The notes under the pieces are model-generated. The model was not told where the DNA came from. It was given only the letters and a program-made list of their open reading frames with translations, and did no database searches. A DNA stretch of 64,000 bases from Macrostomum hystrix (taxonomy: Eukaryota; Platyhelminthes; Macrostomidae): positions 1,488,001 to 1,552,000 of the forward strand of contig CATNEN010000007.1 in the NCBI GenBank assembly GCA_950097015.1, given 5' to 3'. The number at the start of each line of letters is the position of its first letter. Within the stretch, counting starts at the first letter, position 1. A program made the translations under genes and the position numbers. Below, piece by piece: positions 11,549 through 24,650 of the stretch.

Positions 11549-12451
11549 GATGACAAGTTAATGATGACGAGAGAGCTACCGAAAATTGGTGAGAAATTTG
11601 ACAATTTAATGAATTTTTTGTCAAATTTAAGAAGTTGCAAATATTAAAAATCATTATTATGAACTCAGAGCACAAAGTTGAGAAATAGTATCATTGTTGC
11701 ATCAAGAATCTGAAAAACAGAGTCTAGAAACTGGTTATTTACTAATGAGCAGCACTAATTAAGCATCAGACAATTTGAAGTCTCGCAATCATCAAAGATG
11801 TTGTTGACAATTCCAATTGGATATGTTTTTTAGCATTGTAAATTAAAGAATAGAAAATCAGAGTAACAATCATTGACAAGCAGACTCACAACTATTCTCA
11901 AAAGTTTCATATCTTCACACCCACGCGACCAATGTCGCCCTCCGGGTATTGACCCGTAAGCAACAACATGATAGACGGAGACTGGATGGAAGGCAGTATT
12001 TAAAAAAACCCATGCTTCAGTTTGTTTCTGTCTCCGTGAGAGCGAACTGTTCAAGTGGTCGAAAACTCGTCCACAGCAGGTCGAAGGCATCTGGGCCGGC
12101 CGTCACAGAGCACACCCGAGCGATGGTGTATCCATGCGCTGCGTATGCCGAGATTTCCGCCAAACTAGTTTCCTACTTTTACCCTGAGGCAGAAATTTTA
12201 ATCGGACAAAATTTCTTTTTAGATTCCTATACGGGAAATATTTCTGTCCTTAACTGATTGACAAGTTTATATACGAATATCTGGCTTTGTTTAAACAGTT
12301 CTTTTTCATTGGAAAAAATTTATTTAATCTTAAAATCCGCTTTGAAGGGATTTTAGCTTAGTGTGTAACTATGCCCAACTGCAGCCATGGAAACACATGT
12401 TGTTGAACACTTGTTTTAGCGTGTCCTAAAGCAAATAGCAATTAATTCCTG
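11549..12451. other. No gene recognised; possible decayed SINE
   Basis: On the minus strand, the sequence ACGGGTCAATACCCGGAG (about 11942-11959) has the look of a tRNA B box and is followed by a GCGAC...GTCGCGTGGG segment. This may be an old tRNA-derived SINE, but I could not align it with the clear copies. The frame at 11949-12257 has no recognisable domain. Confidence 0.3.
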
Positions 12452-12886
12452 ATTGTCCACGGACTGATTGTCCACGGTTTGATTGTCCACGGACTGATTG
12501 TCCACGGACTGATTGTCCACGGACTGATTGTCCACGGACTGATTGTCCACGGACTGATTGCCCACGGACTGATTGTCCACGGACTGGTTGTCCACGGACT
12601 GATTGTCCACGGACTGATTGTCCACGGACTGATTATCCACATACTGATTGTCCACGGACTTATTGTCCACGGACTGATTGCCCACGGACTGATTGTCCAC
12701 GGACTGATTGTCCACGGACTGATTGTCCACGGACTGATTATCCACGGACTGATTGTCCACGGACTGATTGTCCACGGACTGATTATCCACGGACTGATTG
12801 TCCACGGACTGATTGTCCACGGACTGATTGTCCACGGACTGATTGTCCACGGACTGATTGTCCACGGACTGACTGTCCACGGACTA
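12452..12886. repeat. 15-bp minisatellite
   Basis: 29 copies of GATTGTCCACGGACT with few variants (GATTATCC, GATTGCCC). The very high identity suggests recent expansion. All three phases on both strands are largely open because 15 is a multiple of 3. Confidence 0.98.
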
Positions 12887-15117
12887 AACATTTATTCTTA
12901 CGAGTAGAAAACAGAATCCGATTTTATTCGGATCAAATCAAAGTTTTTTCATGGGAGTGGCTGCAATCAAAGCTTCTCTCAAATATTTTGACTCCAACTT
13001 TATTAGTTGAACAATTTTTTTCCCATTCTAAAAGATCCACATTTTGATTCCATCATAATAGAAAAGAAATTAATTAGTCCTAAAAAATGATTACATTCCG
13101 TCATGTTCTTTGCAGGGCCAAATACATGGCGGATTTCATGCTGGTAGTTCATTGCGGCCAGTCAGTCAGTCAGTTACGCAACCGGAACAGCTTCAGTCAT
13201 TGTGCAGGGCTAGATGGGGGTAGAGAGAAGTCACACAGATAGCAATTGTTAACCTGGGCGGGTGGGGCGGAAGATGAGCATAGACTCAAGACAGAGGCGA
13301 ATCAAAAGCAGTATTTGATGAAAAAGTCATAGTCAGAATTGGGCAAGATAGAACTGAATTGCATTATTAAATTGAAAATAATGTATATTCATCGCACGCT
13401 CATCGACCTAGCAACAAACAAACTGGAGCGAAAAAAACAGTAGGAAAAATCAAATTATCAGCTCACACCACTATATTCCTAGGGGTTCATTGATAAAGTT
13501 TTAAACAACCTGTTTATACCAATTATAGGCCGTATTCAATGGGAAGTTTGGCGAAAGTGGGAAATGGAATCGAACAATAGTTGAGAATGATGGCGATAGG
13601 TTCGGTTTGGGAGATTGATGGAAAACTGAATGAATGCAGGAATTGTGTTTTTGTCCCGGACAGCAATACCTAGCGAGAGACAATAGGACTTATGGATGAT
13701 TTGGGATCAGAGAGAATTCAGGCTTGGCCTGATGTCTGATTGTGCTCAACTTGATTTCGGTCTGTTGGGATGAATTTGGGTCAGTCAGTGAGGTCTGCAT
13801 GCGGGAACCAGCAGAAGTCCCGAACAATTAATTCCCAACTTTTCCCCAAAAATATGCGAATTTTTTGGCATCGGAGGGAGAAAATAGTTCTGGAGACGAA
13901 ATCTCCCAAATAACTTCTAGCTTTGATTTTTTGGGGAAATGCAAATTGAGATTGCCTGCACGTGTCCAAGAGCCCGCAGGGGCAAAGACTGCAGATTTGA
14001 AAAGTCAAGAGCTAGCGAGTTAGAAATTGTCCCATTGTAGAGAAGACAGATTAAGAAAGCAACACAATGCAAAATGCAACAAAATCTTATCATATCTGCT
14101 GGTGGTGGCAGCCAATGGTGAAAAAAGTTCTATCTTCAAAATTTGTCTGGTTTAAAAAAAGCAATGACAAAAGTTGATGACAATCAGACCTCAACTGCTT
14201 TGTAGAAGTTCAAACTGCTTTATTACTGTTATTTGATTCTGTTATCAAATATAAATCATTGCAGGAAATCTTAGCGCACGTGACTTTAGTAATAAGAAAA
14301 TGGTTTCCTTTCGTCGAGGTCAAGTGCTTTGTTGGAAAATTAGTAGTCAATTCGTGTAAAGCATCGGTCAATTCAGGTGTACATGAGATAGCAATGTATA
14401 GACACATGGACACACGGCGTTAGTGTTTGCTGTGACCCTGAGGCGCAATATCTAAGCCTTATTGCCTATGCATAAGACTCAGAGCAATATCAAACAATAT
14501 TCTTGTCTCCGGGGCGAAGTTGGTGCAAAAAGTTTTCGAAATTTCCTTCTTCTTCTTCTGCAGGCTAAACTGGAGCCCACGGTAACAGAAATCAAGCATT
14601 AATAATGAACTGGGGTCAGCTGTTTGCTGTTTAGATCAATTCTGAGCAGGTGATCGTGTCATCATCGCCGCAGAGTTTTCACCTCTTCAGAAATCGCCGA
14701 CCCTTTAGGAAACAGGCAATCACGGTTGAATCTGTTTCTTAGAAGGAAGCGCAAGTTGTTGGCGGCGACAAAATCAATCGATAATCGATGACTAAAATTT
14801 CTCTCTCTCTGTCTCATAAAATTGCCGCTGGGCCCAATCTCCGGGCGGTTGCTGACGGACTCAATTGAAGGTTGTCGCGAAGTCCTCTTGACTATAGAAG
14901 GCCCCGTGTGGGGTGGCTTTTCTTCCAGGTTTTCAGTCTTGGCAAGCAACTGAAATTAAATTCTGCTCCTAGCAGAGAAAATCGATGACCTCCTGTTCGT
15001 TTCTCATCAGCTGCGACTTAGTCAGAAAGTCGGTTCTGCAGAATGTTTTTAGCCTGACCCATTAGATCCCAAATCACTGCAGTGATCTCATAATTTTTGT
15101 TTCCGTAAATCCTTGTC
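12887..15117. other. No gene recognised
   Basis: About 2.2 kb of mostly unique sequence. It includes four copies of a GTCA step near 13160-13176 and a (TTC)n tract near 14546. No exon, RNA gene or mobile element could be supported. Confidence 0.4.
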
Positions 15118-15490
15118 TGTCCCACCAGATCCCTAAATATCTGTCCCTCCAGATCCCAAAATATCTGTCCCACCAGATCCCAAAATATCTGTCCCACCAG
15201 ATCCCAAAATATCTGTCCCTCCAGATCCTAAAATATCTGTCCCACCAGATCCCAAAATATCTGTCCCATCAGATCCTAAAATATCTGTCCCACCAGATCC
15301 CAAAATATCTGTCCCACCAGATCCCAAAATATCTGTCACCAGATGCTAAAACATTTTCCCAGCAGATCCCAAAAATATGTTTCTTATAAGGTCCTAAAAG
15401 ATTTGGCCCTATAGATCCCAAAATGTGTGTCCTTTTTCTGTCCCATTAGATCCCCAAACATCGTTCTAATCAGATCCCAAAATTCCAGTT
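15118..15490. repeat. 24-bp minisatellite with degenerate edge
   Basis: Units contain CCAGATCCCAAAATATCTGT preceded by CCCA or CCCT. Nine or ten clear copies run to about 15345. Increasingly diverged copies (CAGATCCCAAAA, TAGATCCC) continue to about 15490. Confidence 0.93.
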
Positions 15491-16620
15491 TCCTTATGAT
15501 TTCTCTATTTTAAGATCCAAAGTTTTACCTTCGATTTAGATTCAAAGAAATTATCCCATTTTAAATGGTGGTCAACTCATTATTGTTATTGTATTATTGT
15601 TGTTGTCTGCAACTATGTTCCAAGCTGCAAACTACAAAACGGGATAATGCATAATAAAGTTAGGGATATTTTTCCCACGTGAGAGCCGGATGCAGTCGCG
15701 TGTTGAATTGGCCCCTCACGGAAAGATCCCCAAACAAATATTTGTGTCTCCGAGGCCGCAGCAGAGAGTCCAATTGAAGATTCTTTTAGAAGAGAGTTGG
15801 GCAAGAGCCCCTTATAATTTTTTTCACTTTAAGTATAGAGTAGAGGGAGAGTAGCGGTGAGTAGGACGGGGGTCAGGCGGTTCCCGGTGACCAGGGCAGG
15901 CATGTGCCGCCCAGTCCCTGTCCCCTCACTATACTGAATTCACGAGAATACGGAGCAGCCTCACGCCTGACTGATAAAGTGAAGAGACAAAAGTTTTTTT
16001 TGGATAGAAAGAGACATTGCGCCATGCAGACACGAGAGCCAAATGTCTTTTAATCCCAAACAGTGTCTGTCCGTGTCTGCAAAAAAGCACGCCATTTTTG
16101 GCTTCTTCGAGTGGGTAAGATGGGACCCGCCTAGAGATAGGAGGCAAATGCCAGGTGCGGCACGGCGCGTCACTGCTGAGTTCACGTCCATATCTATGCT
16201 CAAAGAGGATGAGTACTAAAAGCACTAGGTCGCGATGCGGCAACATGTGTCCATTTGCTTTTGTTCTGCAGTCGTTGATTTATAAAAAAAGCAGACTTTG
16301 AGACAGGCACAAATCGAGATCTAGATCCTGTCCGATAAGAAGTTCCAATTTGTGAAATCAGTCTGCTTAGTAAGCTTATATAGTAAGAAATCAGTGCACC
16401 TTTCCTACCATAGTTGCACAGCCTCATTCATCGGGATTTAGTTTGTGCATTGTTAATCATGTCTGAGCTGTCTTATTCAGCATTGCTTGGTCACAGCTCC
16501 CGGAAGCTGTCTTTCACATTCTGCTTGCAGGTAGGAGGGAGGGAATGGGAATTCACTTTTGGAGTGTTGTGACCAGTTGTTGTTTAGCACTGGGTGACGG
16601 CTTGGAGTGCAGAACGGTAG
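15491..16620. other. No gene recognised
   Basis: Unique sequence; minus-strand frames at 15929-16427 show no domain or splice support. Confidence 0.45.
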
Positions 16621-17572
16621 GAGGAGAGATAGGTGAGCGGGAGAGATGGGTGAGCGGGAGAGATGGGTGAGCGGGAGAGATGGGTGAGCGGGAGAGATGG
16701 GTGAGCGGGAGAGATGGGTGAGCGGGAGAGATGGGTGAGCGGGAGAGATGGGTGAGCGGGAGAGATGGGTGAGCGGGAGAGATGGGTGAGAGGGACAGAT
16801 GAGTGAGAGGGAGAGATGGGTGAGCGGGAGAGATGGGTGAGAGGGAGAGATGGGTGAGAGGGAGAGATGGGTGAGCGGGAGAGATGGGTGAGAGGGAGAG
16901 ATGGGTGAGAGGGAGAGATGGGTGAGAGGGAGAGATGGGTGAGCGGGAGAGATGGGTGAGAGGGACAGATGGGTGAGAGGGACAGATGGGTGAGCGGGAG
17001 AGATGGGTGAGAGGGAGAGATGGGTGAGCGGGAGAGATGGGTGAGAGGGACAGATGGGTGAGAGGGACAGATGGGTGAGAGGGACAGATGGGTGAGCGGG
17101 AGAGATGGGTGAGCGGGAGAGATGGGTGAGAGGGAGAGATGGGTGAGAGGGAGAGATGGATGAGAGGGAGAGATGGGTGAGAGGGAGAGATGGGTGAGAG
17201 GGAGAGATGGGTGAGCGGGAGAGATGGGTGAGAGGGACAGATGGGTGAGAGGGACAGATGGGTGAGCGGGAGAGATGGGTGAGCGGGAGAGATGGGTGAG
17301 AGGGAGAGATGGGTGAGAGGGAGAGATGGATGAGAGGGAGAGATGGGTGAGAGGGAGAGATGGGTGAGAGGGAGAGATGGGTGAGCGGGAGAGATGGGTG
17401 AGAGGGACAGATGGGTGAGAGGGACAGATGGGTGAGCGGGAGAGATGGGTGAGCGGGAGAGATGGGTGAGAGGGAGAGATGGGTGAGCGGGAGAGATGGG
17501 TGAGAGGGACAGATGGGTGAGAGGGACAGATGGGTGAGCGGGAGAGATGGGTGAAAGGGAGAGATGGGTTAG
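16621..17572. repeat. 17-bp polypurine-rich minisatellite
   Basis: About 56 units of GGGAGAGATGGGTGAGC with AGGGA and ACAG variants. A block of variant units is repeated internally (compare 16970-17170 with 17220-17350 and 17400-17470). The plus strand is nearly all G, A and T. Confidence 0.97.
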
Positions 17573-20455
17573 TAGGGAATCGCGTAGAAGGGTAGAGAAT
17601 TTAGGTGGTTTCAAGAATTTGATGACACAGAACAACTTTCTTAATCAGAGTCGATGATGGTTAATTACAAACCAGCCATATGGATAATATTTTATCAGCC
17701 GTTAACTAATCGAGTTTAATAATGGGGCCGGACTGCAGTTATTCAGTGAAAATCTCATATTAGATAATTGGCATGTTGGTAATTCCACTTTCACTGGCAT
17801 TCCGAAGCAGTTATCGAGTTGCAAAATACCTGCAGTGTCAAATTTCAATTTCGAGAGACTGAGAATATTAAACTCTCGCGATGCGTAAGGCACCACACAG
17901 ACGAGTGGACAATTCAAAGACAATGGGATGGGGTGAATTGAAAAGCACCTGAAGCTTCGATTCCATCCTCATCGACGCTAAATCTCTAGTGAGCACATTT
18001 TGAGTATACCAACTCAAATAGCCTATCAGTTAAGCATACGAATCTTAATTGAAAACTTTGCCTTCAAGTAGGTAAGAAGGCTGAATGCACCTCCGCAGAG
18101 GGTCAGAGTGGACAGGTGAAGCTGCTCAAGATGAAGGACGAGAGCCTCATCAGGTTTCACCTCTCTGTCCGTCAGTCTAGAATCATCTTCTCATAGGAGA
18201 AGATTCGAATCTATATAGGAAGAGTTTGGTAGACAAACCGATGGTGTGTGTGGGTGTGGGGGTCATTAGGTTAATTGATGTCTGGTATGGGAGCATGCCA
18301 CGAGAGCCACAAGCCGCTGGTCAAACATTCCCACAATGACTCCAGAGCGCGAAAAAATACCGCAAGGGATAAGGACCCGAGCATTCGAATGGCCCTGCAA
18401 ATATTTCATCTGTCACACGCGCGCGAGCGGGAACAGTTGAGATGGCATCATGCGAGAGGCTGGTCTGTCAACACAGAAGGCCTGTAGATGGTCAGTAATT
18501 TTCTCAATTTTCAAAATCTTTAACCCCCGCCCTGATCGGCTTTTGTCAATTCTTCTTAGACCCTGAAGAGCTTTGGCCACACCCCTTTATCAAACTTATT
18601 GTTCCAAATGGATCTCAAATACAATAGAAGCGACAGTTGGGGCCAGGGTGGACAAAGGGTAGAATATTCTCCGCTCACAAACCAGCCATTATGGAAGTGT
18701 TTTTCGCCGCGGACAATGCGACATTTCACCGCCAGAGAATTGATGAACGGTCAGCGGCGAGTGAGAGCGTTGATCACTCGGCTGGGAAGAATAATGACCC
18801 ATCTATTAATTGTGAAATCCCAACTCCCAATGTCGGTGGGATCAAGCACGCACACGCGGACCAGCTGTGCGGACCAAATTTTTATCACGCCGCACGCGCG
18901 CGAGAGTTGAAAATTCGAGTCAAATGCGCTTCTTAGAAAATCATCCGAGCAGCGTTCTTAATGATAGTCCAGACTCGCCGCAAACTGTTACGCACCATTG
19001 CTCACCGCAGACTCAAAACTACCATATTGCCGTATGGCTCGTGCGTGTCATTCACTTACTGCTCAAATTGACGACTATTTGAAATCCGAGAGGTGAGAGA
19101 GAAAAGTGTTGCTTCTGTCTTCTGTCTACTAGGAGAGACTGGGAGCGAGGAGGGGGGTGGGTCACGATCTGAGCCCTGATCCCCGCAGGCTTTATCCCCT
19201 CTTCAATACTCTCCTTAATTCTTCTCCTCTTTCTTCGGTCAGCTCATTTTCCTGCCACAGCAGTTGGCCGCGGTGAAAAGGCTTAGCCGGAGGGACTCAA
19301 ACTACCTGCAGCAGCAGCAGCAGCAGCAGCAGCAGCACCATGGGGAATTCATCTGGTGGGATTGGGGACTCGGAGAAATAAGAAGATTCCCTGGCTACTC
19401 TCCTTCTGCTTTAGAGGAGAAAGAGGATCGTAATCCCCTTCCCGGCAGGGTGAGCAGCCAAGCTCGCGGCCCAGGCTTATTGTCCGGTCTGATGCGGCAT
19501 TATGGAGACACAAACATTGAAACACGGCTGCGAGTGTTGTGCTATGATGCCCAAACAGTTGCTGCTGCTGCTGCTGCTGCGGAGCAAGACTTTTCCAATA
19601 ACAATCCCAAGGGGAACCGTATGATCCCATCTAATTGCGTCTTTTTGATGAATTTGTGCCTCTTTTAAAAACTTTCTTCTAGCTATATTGGCAGGCCTTC
19701 TCGTTGGTAGAAAATGGGGATTATTGTGCCGGGATGATGATGAATAAACTGCATGGCCTGCTCACTGTTTGAGTATACTTTGAAGTGTCTGGACCATGCC
19801 TGCTAATAAATTTAGCAGTGTTAATGAGTGTCGGGCTTGGAATTTGTTTTCTTTGTAAGCATCAGGTGGGGTTTGGGATCCTTGAGATTGAGGATAAATT
19901 GAGCTAAGACTGCACGGCAAACACACTCCTGCTCAGACACCAATCAGTGCTAGCTGTGGAACCCCCAAGGCCAACAGGAGAATCGATGCTTATACACTGT
20001 GTTATCATTGCAAACTGGGGCGACAAGAAGCGAGGGATTATCTTTTAGTAAGCGGCAACAGCAGCAGCAGCAGCAGGCGAGTTTTTGAGAGAGGAAATAT
20101 CTGGCAGCGCCAAAACAGATGAGAAACGGGCGGGTGGCCGCATTCCCGCATGCTTTGGGACACCAGCCTGGCTCCCGGAATGGATTTGTTCCCTCAGGTG
20201 TGTCAGGCTCGATGGGGACAAAACCTCCGAGGTGGACTGCTTAGGCAGGTTTTGGGAGGGGGAATATTTTTATACCTTAAACAGTTTTCTTCGCCTCAGA
20301 TTTCTCCCAGATCCCCATTTTCACGTGTCTATTTTTATAGGCAGCCAAGTAGGTAGTGGGGCTTAGAAAGGGGGATTAATCTCCCAATCTCTGCTAGCTC
20401 AGGGGTTGGCAGAATGCTCCCAAATCCTGCCCCCCGGTCAATTTCAAAACCTCTC
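17573..20455. other. No gene recognised; CAG microsatellites
   Basis: A 2.9-kb stretch of mostly unique sequence. CAG/CTG runs occur at about 19310-19336, 19558-19580 and 20056-20074. A frame through the first (19264-19668) reads poly-Gln, but it has no recognisable domain and no good splice signals, so I do not call it a gene. A short (TG)n/(G)n run occurs near 18244. Confidence 0.45.
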
Positions 20456-21242
20456 ACTGGTGTCTCATCTCTCTGGTGTCTCATCTCTCTGGTGTCTCAT
20501 CTGTCTGGTGTCTCATCTCTCTGGTGTCTCATCTGTCTGGTGTCTCATCTCTCTGGTGTCTCATCTCTCTGGTGTCTCATCTCTCTGGTGTCTCATCTCT
20601 CTGGTGTCTCATCTCTCTGGTGTCTCATCTCTCTGGTGTCTCATCTCTCTGGTGTCTCATCTCTCTGGTGTCTCATCTCTCTGGTGTCTCATCTGTCTGG
20701 TGTCTCATCTCTCTGGTGTCTCGTCTCTCTGGTGTCTCATCTCTCTGGTGTCTCATCTCTCTGGTGTCTCATCTCTCTGGTGTCTCATCTCTCTCGTATC
20801 TCATCTCTCTGGTGTCTCATCTCTCTCGTATCTCATCTCTCTGGTGTCTCATCTCTCTGGTGTCTCATCTCTCTGGTGTCTCATCTCTCTGGTGTCTCGT
20901 CTCTCTGGTGTCTCATCTCTCTGGTGTCTCATCTCTCTGGTGTCTCATCTCTCTCGTGTCTCATCTCTCTCGTGTCTCATCACTCTCGTGTCTCATCTCT
21001 CTCGTGTCTCATCTCTCTCGTGTCTCATCTCTCTCGTGTCTTATCTCTCTCGTGTCTCATCTCTCTCGTGTCTCATCTCTCCGGTGTCTCATCTCTCTGG
21101 TGTCTCATCTCTCTGGTGTCTCATCTCTCTCGTATCTCATCTCTCTGGTGTCTCATCTCTCTGGTGTCTCATCTCTCTGGTGTCTCATCTCTCTGGTGTC
21201 TCATCTCTCTGGTGTCTCATCTCTCTGGTGTCTCATCTCTGT
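20456..21242. repeat. 16-bp minisatellite, same family as 5345-6760
   Basis: About 49 copies of TCTCATCTCTCTGGTG with CTCGTG, CTCGTA and CTGTCTGG variants. The CTGGTG and CTCGTG forms also occur inside the array at 5345-6760, so the two loci share one repeat family. Confidence 0.97.
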
Positions 21243-22097
21243 TCCCTCAAAACTGTTGTAATTGAGGGAATTTTATAGTTTCAAAAATAAGAAATTCAAA
21301 TGCTTAGGAATAGGATATGTATTATGATTTAACTATCCTCTCTCATCTTCTTGGCTTTTAGTAATCTTTCTAAGAAAAGCAATTTGAATTTAAATTTAAC
21401 TTTCATCCCAGTCAGCCATTCATTTCCAAGAAATACGATTTTATCAAGATCTGATCGGCAAATTAAAAATCGTATAGGTTCAGCGCAAATGATAGCTAAT
21501 TTAATTTTACAGTTTTTTAAATTGTAGAGAGTTAAACTAAGACGGTGACTATGTTTTCGATATTTCATGACTTGACATGGTACAATTTGCAATCTCTTCA
21601 CCGTGAAGTAACTTCTATTTGCATGTCCTTTTGTACTTATAAAGAAGCTACGAAATTCACTGCATTTTGCAAGATTGTAAGAACAAACAGGCTGAAAATT
21701 TGACAACTTGTTGTTTGCACTGGAAATAATAAAAGCAAGCAAGCAATTTAAAATATAGCAATTGAATTAAAAGTGTAAAACTGAATGATTTTTCTAGAAT
21801 TATAGTTGATATAAACAGACATTCATTATGTCTCGCATAAAAAAGACATTAAATTCTTTGATTTTTTACAAACGATAGATATATATAATAGTTTCTTAGA
21901 AAAGTAGAACACAGTTTATAAAACAGAAGGTTTACAAAGCAGTTACTAAATAGACAATGCACTAAGAGAGACAAGCAATGCTGCGCTAGTTAATATATAT
22001 ATATATATATAATATGCAATTGCATAATATAAAGGTGCGAGTTATCACAATAAGAAGCTTCCATCGCTACGATTTGCAGTCACCAAGTTTCATCGCA
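21243..22097. other. AT-rich sequence downstream of scratch, probable 3' UTR or intergenic
   Basis: Follows the scratch stop codon on the minus strand. It is AT-rich and includes an (AT)n run at about 21993-22010. I found no AATAAA signal in this orientation, so the transcript end cannot be placed. Confidence 0.4.
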
Positions 22098-24355
22098 TTA
22101 AACTGCCTCTGCATCGCGGCTGTCTTCAAACTGATGCTGCTGCTGATCAACAGCCGTCGACTCCATGGAATCTGCCTTGGAATCAACGTCCAGGAGGGCG
22201 TCGGAATTGAATTCAGCCGACAACGAGCCACCGGTGGTGATCTGACAGGCTGACTCCTGGTGCTTGTTCAGGTAGGATTTCAGAGCGAACGACTTGTCGC
22301 ATTTGCCGCAGCGGAATTGCTTCTCGGCCGAGTGGGTCTGCATATGCGCTCGGAGGTTGGACCGGTCGGCGAACGCCTTGCCGCAGTGCGCGCAGCCAAA
22401 CGGTTTCTCACCTGCACGATGGAGAAGATGGGAGAATGATTATGAACTGATCGGAGTTAGCCTAAATCTAACCCGAAGTTTATTTAATCTGAATCTAACC
22501 TCAAAGATTTAAATTGTCGAAATCTCACCTGTATGCGCCCTCAGGTGGCCATTGAGCAGCCACGGCCTGCTGAATGCCTTGCCGCAGATGTGGCACTTGT
22601 GCTTCAGGCTGTGCGTGAGGATGTGCATGGACAGTGCGGGCATGGAGACGTAGGTCTTGCTGCAGTGCGGGCACTTCTTTGCCAGCTGGCTGTCAAGGCT
22701 TCGGTGAGTCTGCTTGTGCCGGCTGAGGTTGCTGGAGGTGGCATAGTCCTTGCCGCACTCATTGCAGGTGTACCGGGTGCGGCACTTGGCGTCGGCAACG
22801 GCGGCGGCGTCGGTCAGGTCGCCGTATTCGGAGGCGGATCCGGCAACGGAGGCCGCGCTGGCGCCGATATGCGCCGCGTTGCGCTTCCTCGAGCGACCAT
22901 CACTGACGAAGAAGGCGTCGAAGGTGTAGCCGACTGTCACGCCGTCTTGGAAGCCGCTGTTCTTGCCCGACGACTTCCTGATGGCCTTGGCTTTGCCCGC
23001 CTGCTGCTGCTGAGGCGAATCGTCGCTCGTGTCCGGCAGGCGCGGCAGCTCGTCCTCCGTCACCTCGAGTTTCATGTCGTCGTCAACGTCGTCCACATCG
23101 TCGATGATGTAATCATCTTCCGGAGCCTCATCCGTTGCCAGCATCATCGCAGCCTCTTCCTCGTCTTCTGGCTCGGTTTTGAGTCGTTTGGCGGCTGCGG
23201 GCGAGTCGGCGACCTCCTTCTGTAGGCTGAGATCCTCGGGCAGCATCGAGAGCGACAGCGCGGCGTCCTCGGGCTGAGCCGGGCTGCGCTGCGGCGATGA
23301 TGGAGAAGCAAGGAACAACTGCTGCTGCTGCTGCTGCTGCTGCTGAGAATTTGGCGGACTCAACTGACTGTGAAGCAGCTTCATGTACTCTGTTGAATTG
23401 GGATTTCGGGTCAAGTTACGAAGCGTTACGAAAGCCTCAGAATTGTTGAAAATAACAGATGGGACTGTCAATATTATTTAGGCATGGCTAACGGTGAGTC
23501 CAGCAAACTTTATCAAGTGATTTCTCTTAAAGAGCCAAACAGCCGATGTCGCAACCTTGCCCAAGTTCCAAGTTGAGCCCACCTGTCGCGTCCATGCATC
23601 CAGTGCTCAAGATTTCATCCATGAGAGTTCTCATCTCATTTATATTTGAATGAAAAGGTGACCCGCGCCTCTAGACAAATAATAATGCATGCATAATGCA
23701 GGCTGGTCTGCTAGGCCACGCGTCCGAAAATTCTCAAGTGGCCAATCTCTTCCACGCGTGGACTGTGCCAGTGACCCAAGCCTGCAAGAGCCCAGGCATC
23801 TGTTCCACTGATTTCTTATGCTGGCCCAGCTGGGATGACCAGTGCAATCAGCGCCCTGTCTATGGCCGTGACCCCTCAGACTATGCAGATTGACTATAAT
23901 GCCTTTCCACAACTTCGCACACACGTCACGTGGACCTTGCGGGAGGCGGGATATTGTGCCACACACCGCGGGGAATATCCCAATGTAGGATCTGTTGCTG
24001 GGATATGGCCAGGTTGCAGATAAACACACACACACACACACACGGATGGACTCAACCGCTTTAGGCTTACACAATATTTATCTATGAGCTTTCAGATTGC
24101 TAGCTAAACAATGCGAGTCTCTAAGACTGTTTTAGGATAATCTGAACTCACCAATTCTCCTGGCCTCCAGCTCCGCGGCTGCGTAGGCTGAGAGAAGACT
24201 GCCTGGCGCTTGGGTGGCTGCGGCGAAAGCCATCAGCTTCGACTGGCTGACTGCCGCTGCGGCCGCTGCCGCCGCTGCCGCCGCTGCCGCCTGCTGCTGC
24301 TGCTGTTGCTGCCACCAGGCCATATAGGACAGCATGGCAGTGTAGACCTCAGCGC

Positions 24356-24389
<34 letters not shown>

Positions 24390-24650
24390 AGGGCTGAGAG
24401 CCTGGGCTGCTAGATTGGCCGGGTAGGGTAGAAACGCCAGTGCTGGGTGCTGCTGCTGCTGCTGCTGCTGTTGCAAGGCCATGACAGTTGCCGAGAAATT
24501 CGGATGCTTGACAGGATAAGACGCGATGGGAGCCACAATTGGCGGGTGGGGCGGCACTCGGCCGGTGGATGCGGCGGCTGGCGCAGCGGTTGGCACCAGC
24601 GGCACCACTCGACGGTCTCTGACATCAGCCAACAGAGTCTTGATGTCCAT
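22098..24650 (-). CDS. scrt: Scratch-family zinc-finger transcriptional repressor
   Basis: Three exons join in phase: 24650-24152, 23389-22529 and 22411-22098 (stop TAA). They give 557 residues from the visible Met. Introns are GT-AG (donors gtgagt, gtgaga; acceptors ttcaacag, tcgtgcag). Five fingers lie at about residues 374-509: CNECGKDYATSSNL, CPHCSKTYVSMPAL, CHICGKAFSRPWLL, CAHCGKAFADRSNL, and a last C2HC finger with CDKSFALKSYLNKH. The linker HRSLDSQLAKK and the box DAFFVSDGRSRKR near residue 323 identify Scratch rather than Snail or Slug. Scratch proteins are nuclear, bind E-box DNA and repress transcription in neurons. The N-terminal part holds poly-Gln and a poly-Ala run. The usual N-terminal SNAG repression motif is not encoded here. 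Exon 1 is open upstream to an acceptor-like CTCGGCAG, so a short 5' exon may carry it. Confidence 0.95.

Noticed and set aside
12452-12886. CRISPR-like regular repeats
   Set aside because: Units are directly adjacent with no unique spacers; no cas genes; the genome is eukaryotic.
16553-17635. 360-codon Pro/Ser/His-rich frame
   Set aside because: Artefact of the 17-bp array.
19264-19668. Poly-Gln protein gene
   Set aside because: Open frame created by CAG runs; antisense frame is also open; no domain, no splice-site support.
22533-23225. Long plus-strand frame opposite scratch exon 2
   Set aside because: Shadow of the high-GC coding exon on the other strand.
22098-24650. Snail or Slug identity for the zinc-finger gene
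   Set aside because: The SLDSQLA linker after finger 1 and the DAFFVSDGRSRKR box are Scratch-specific.
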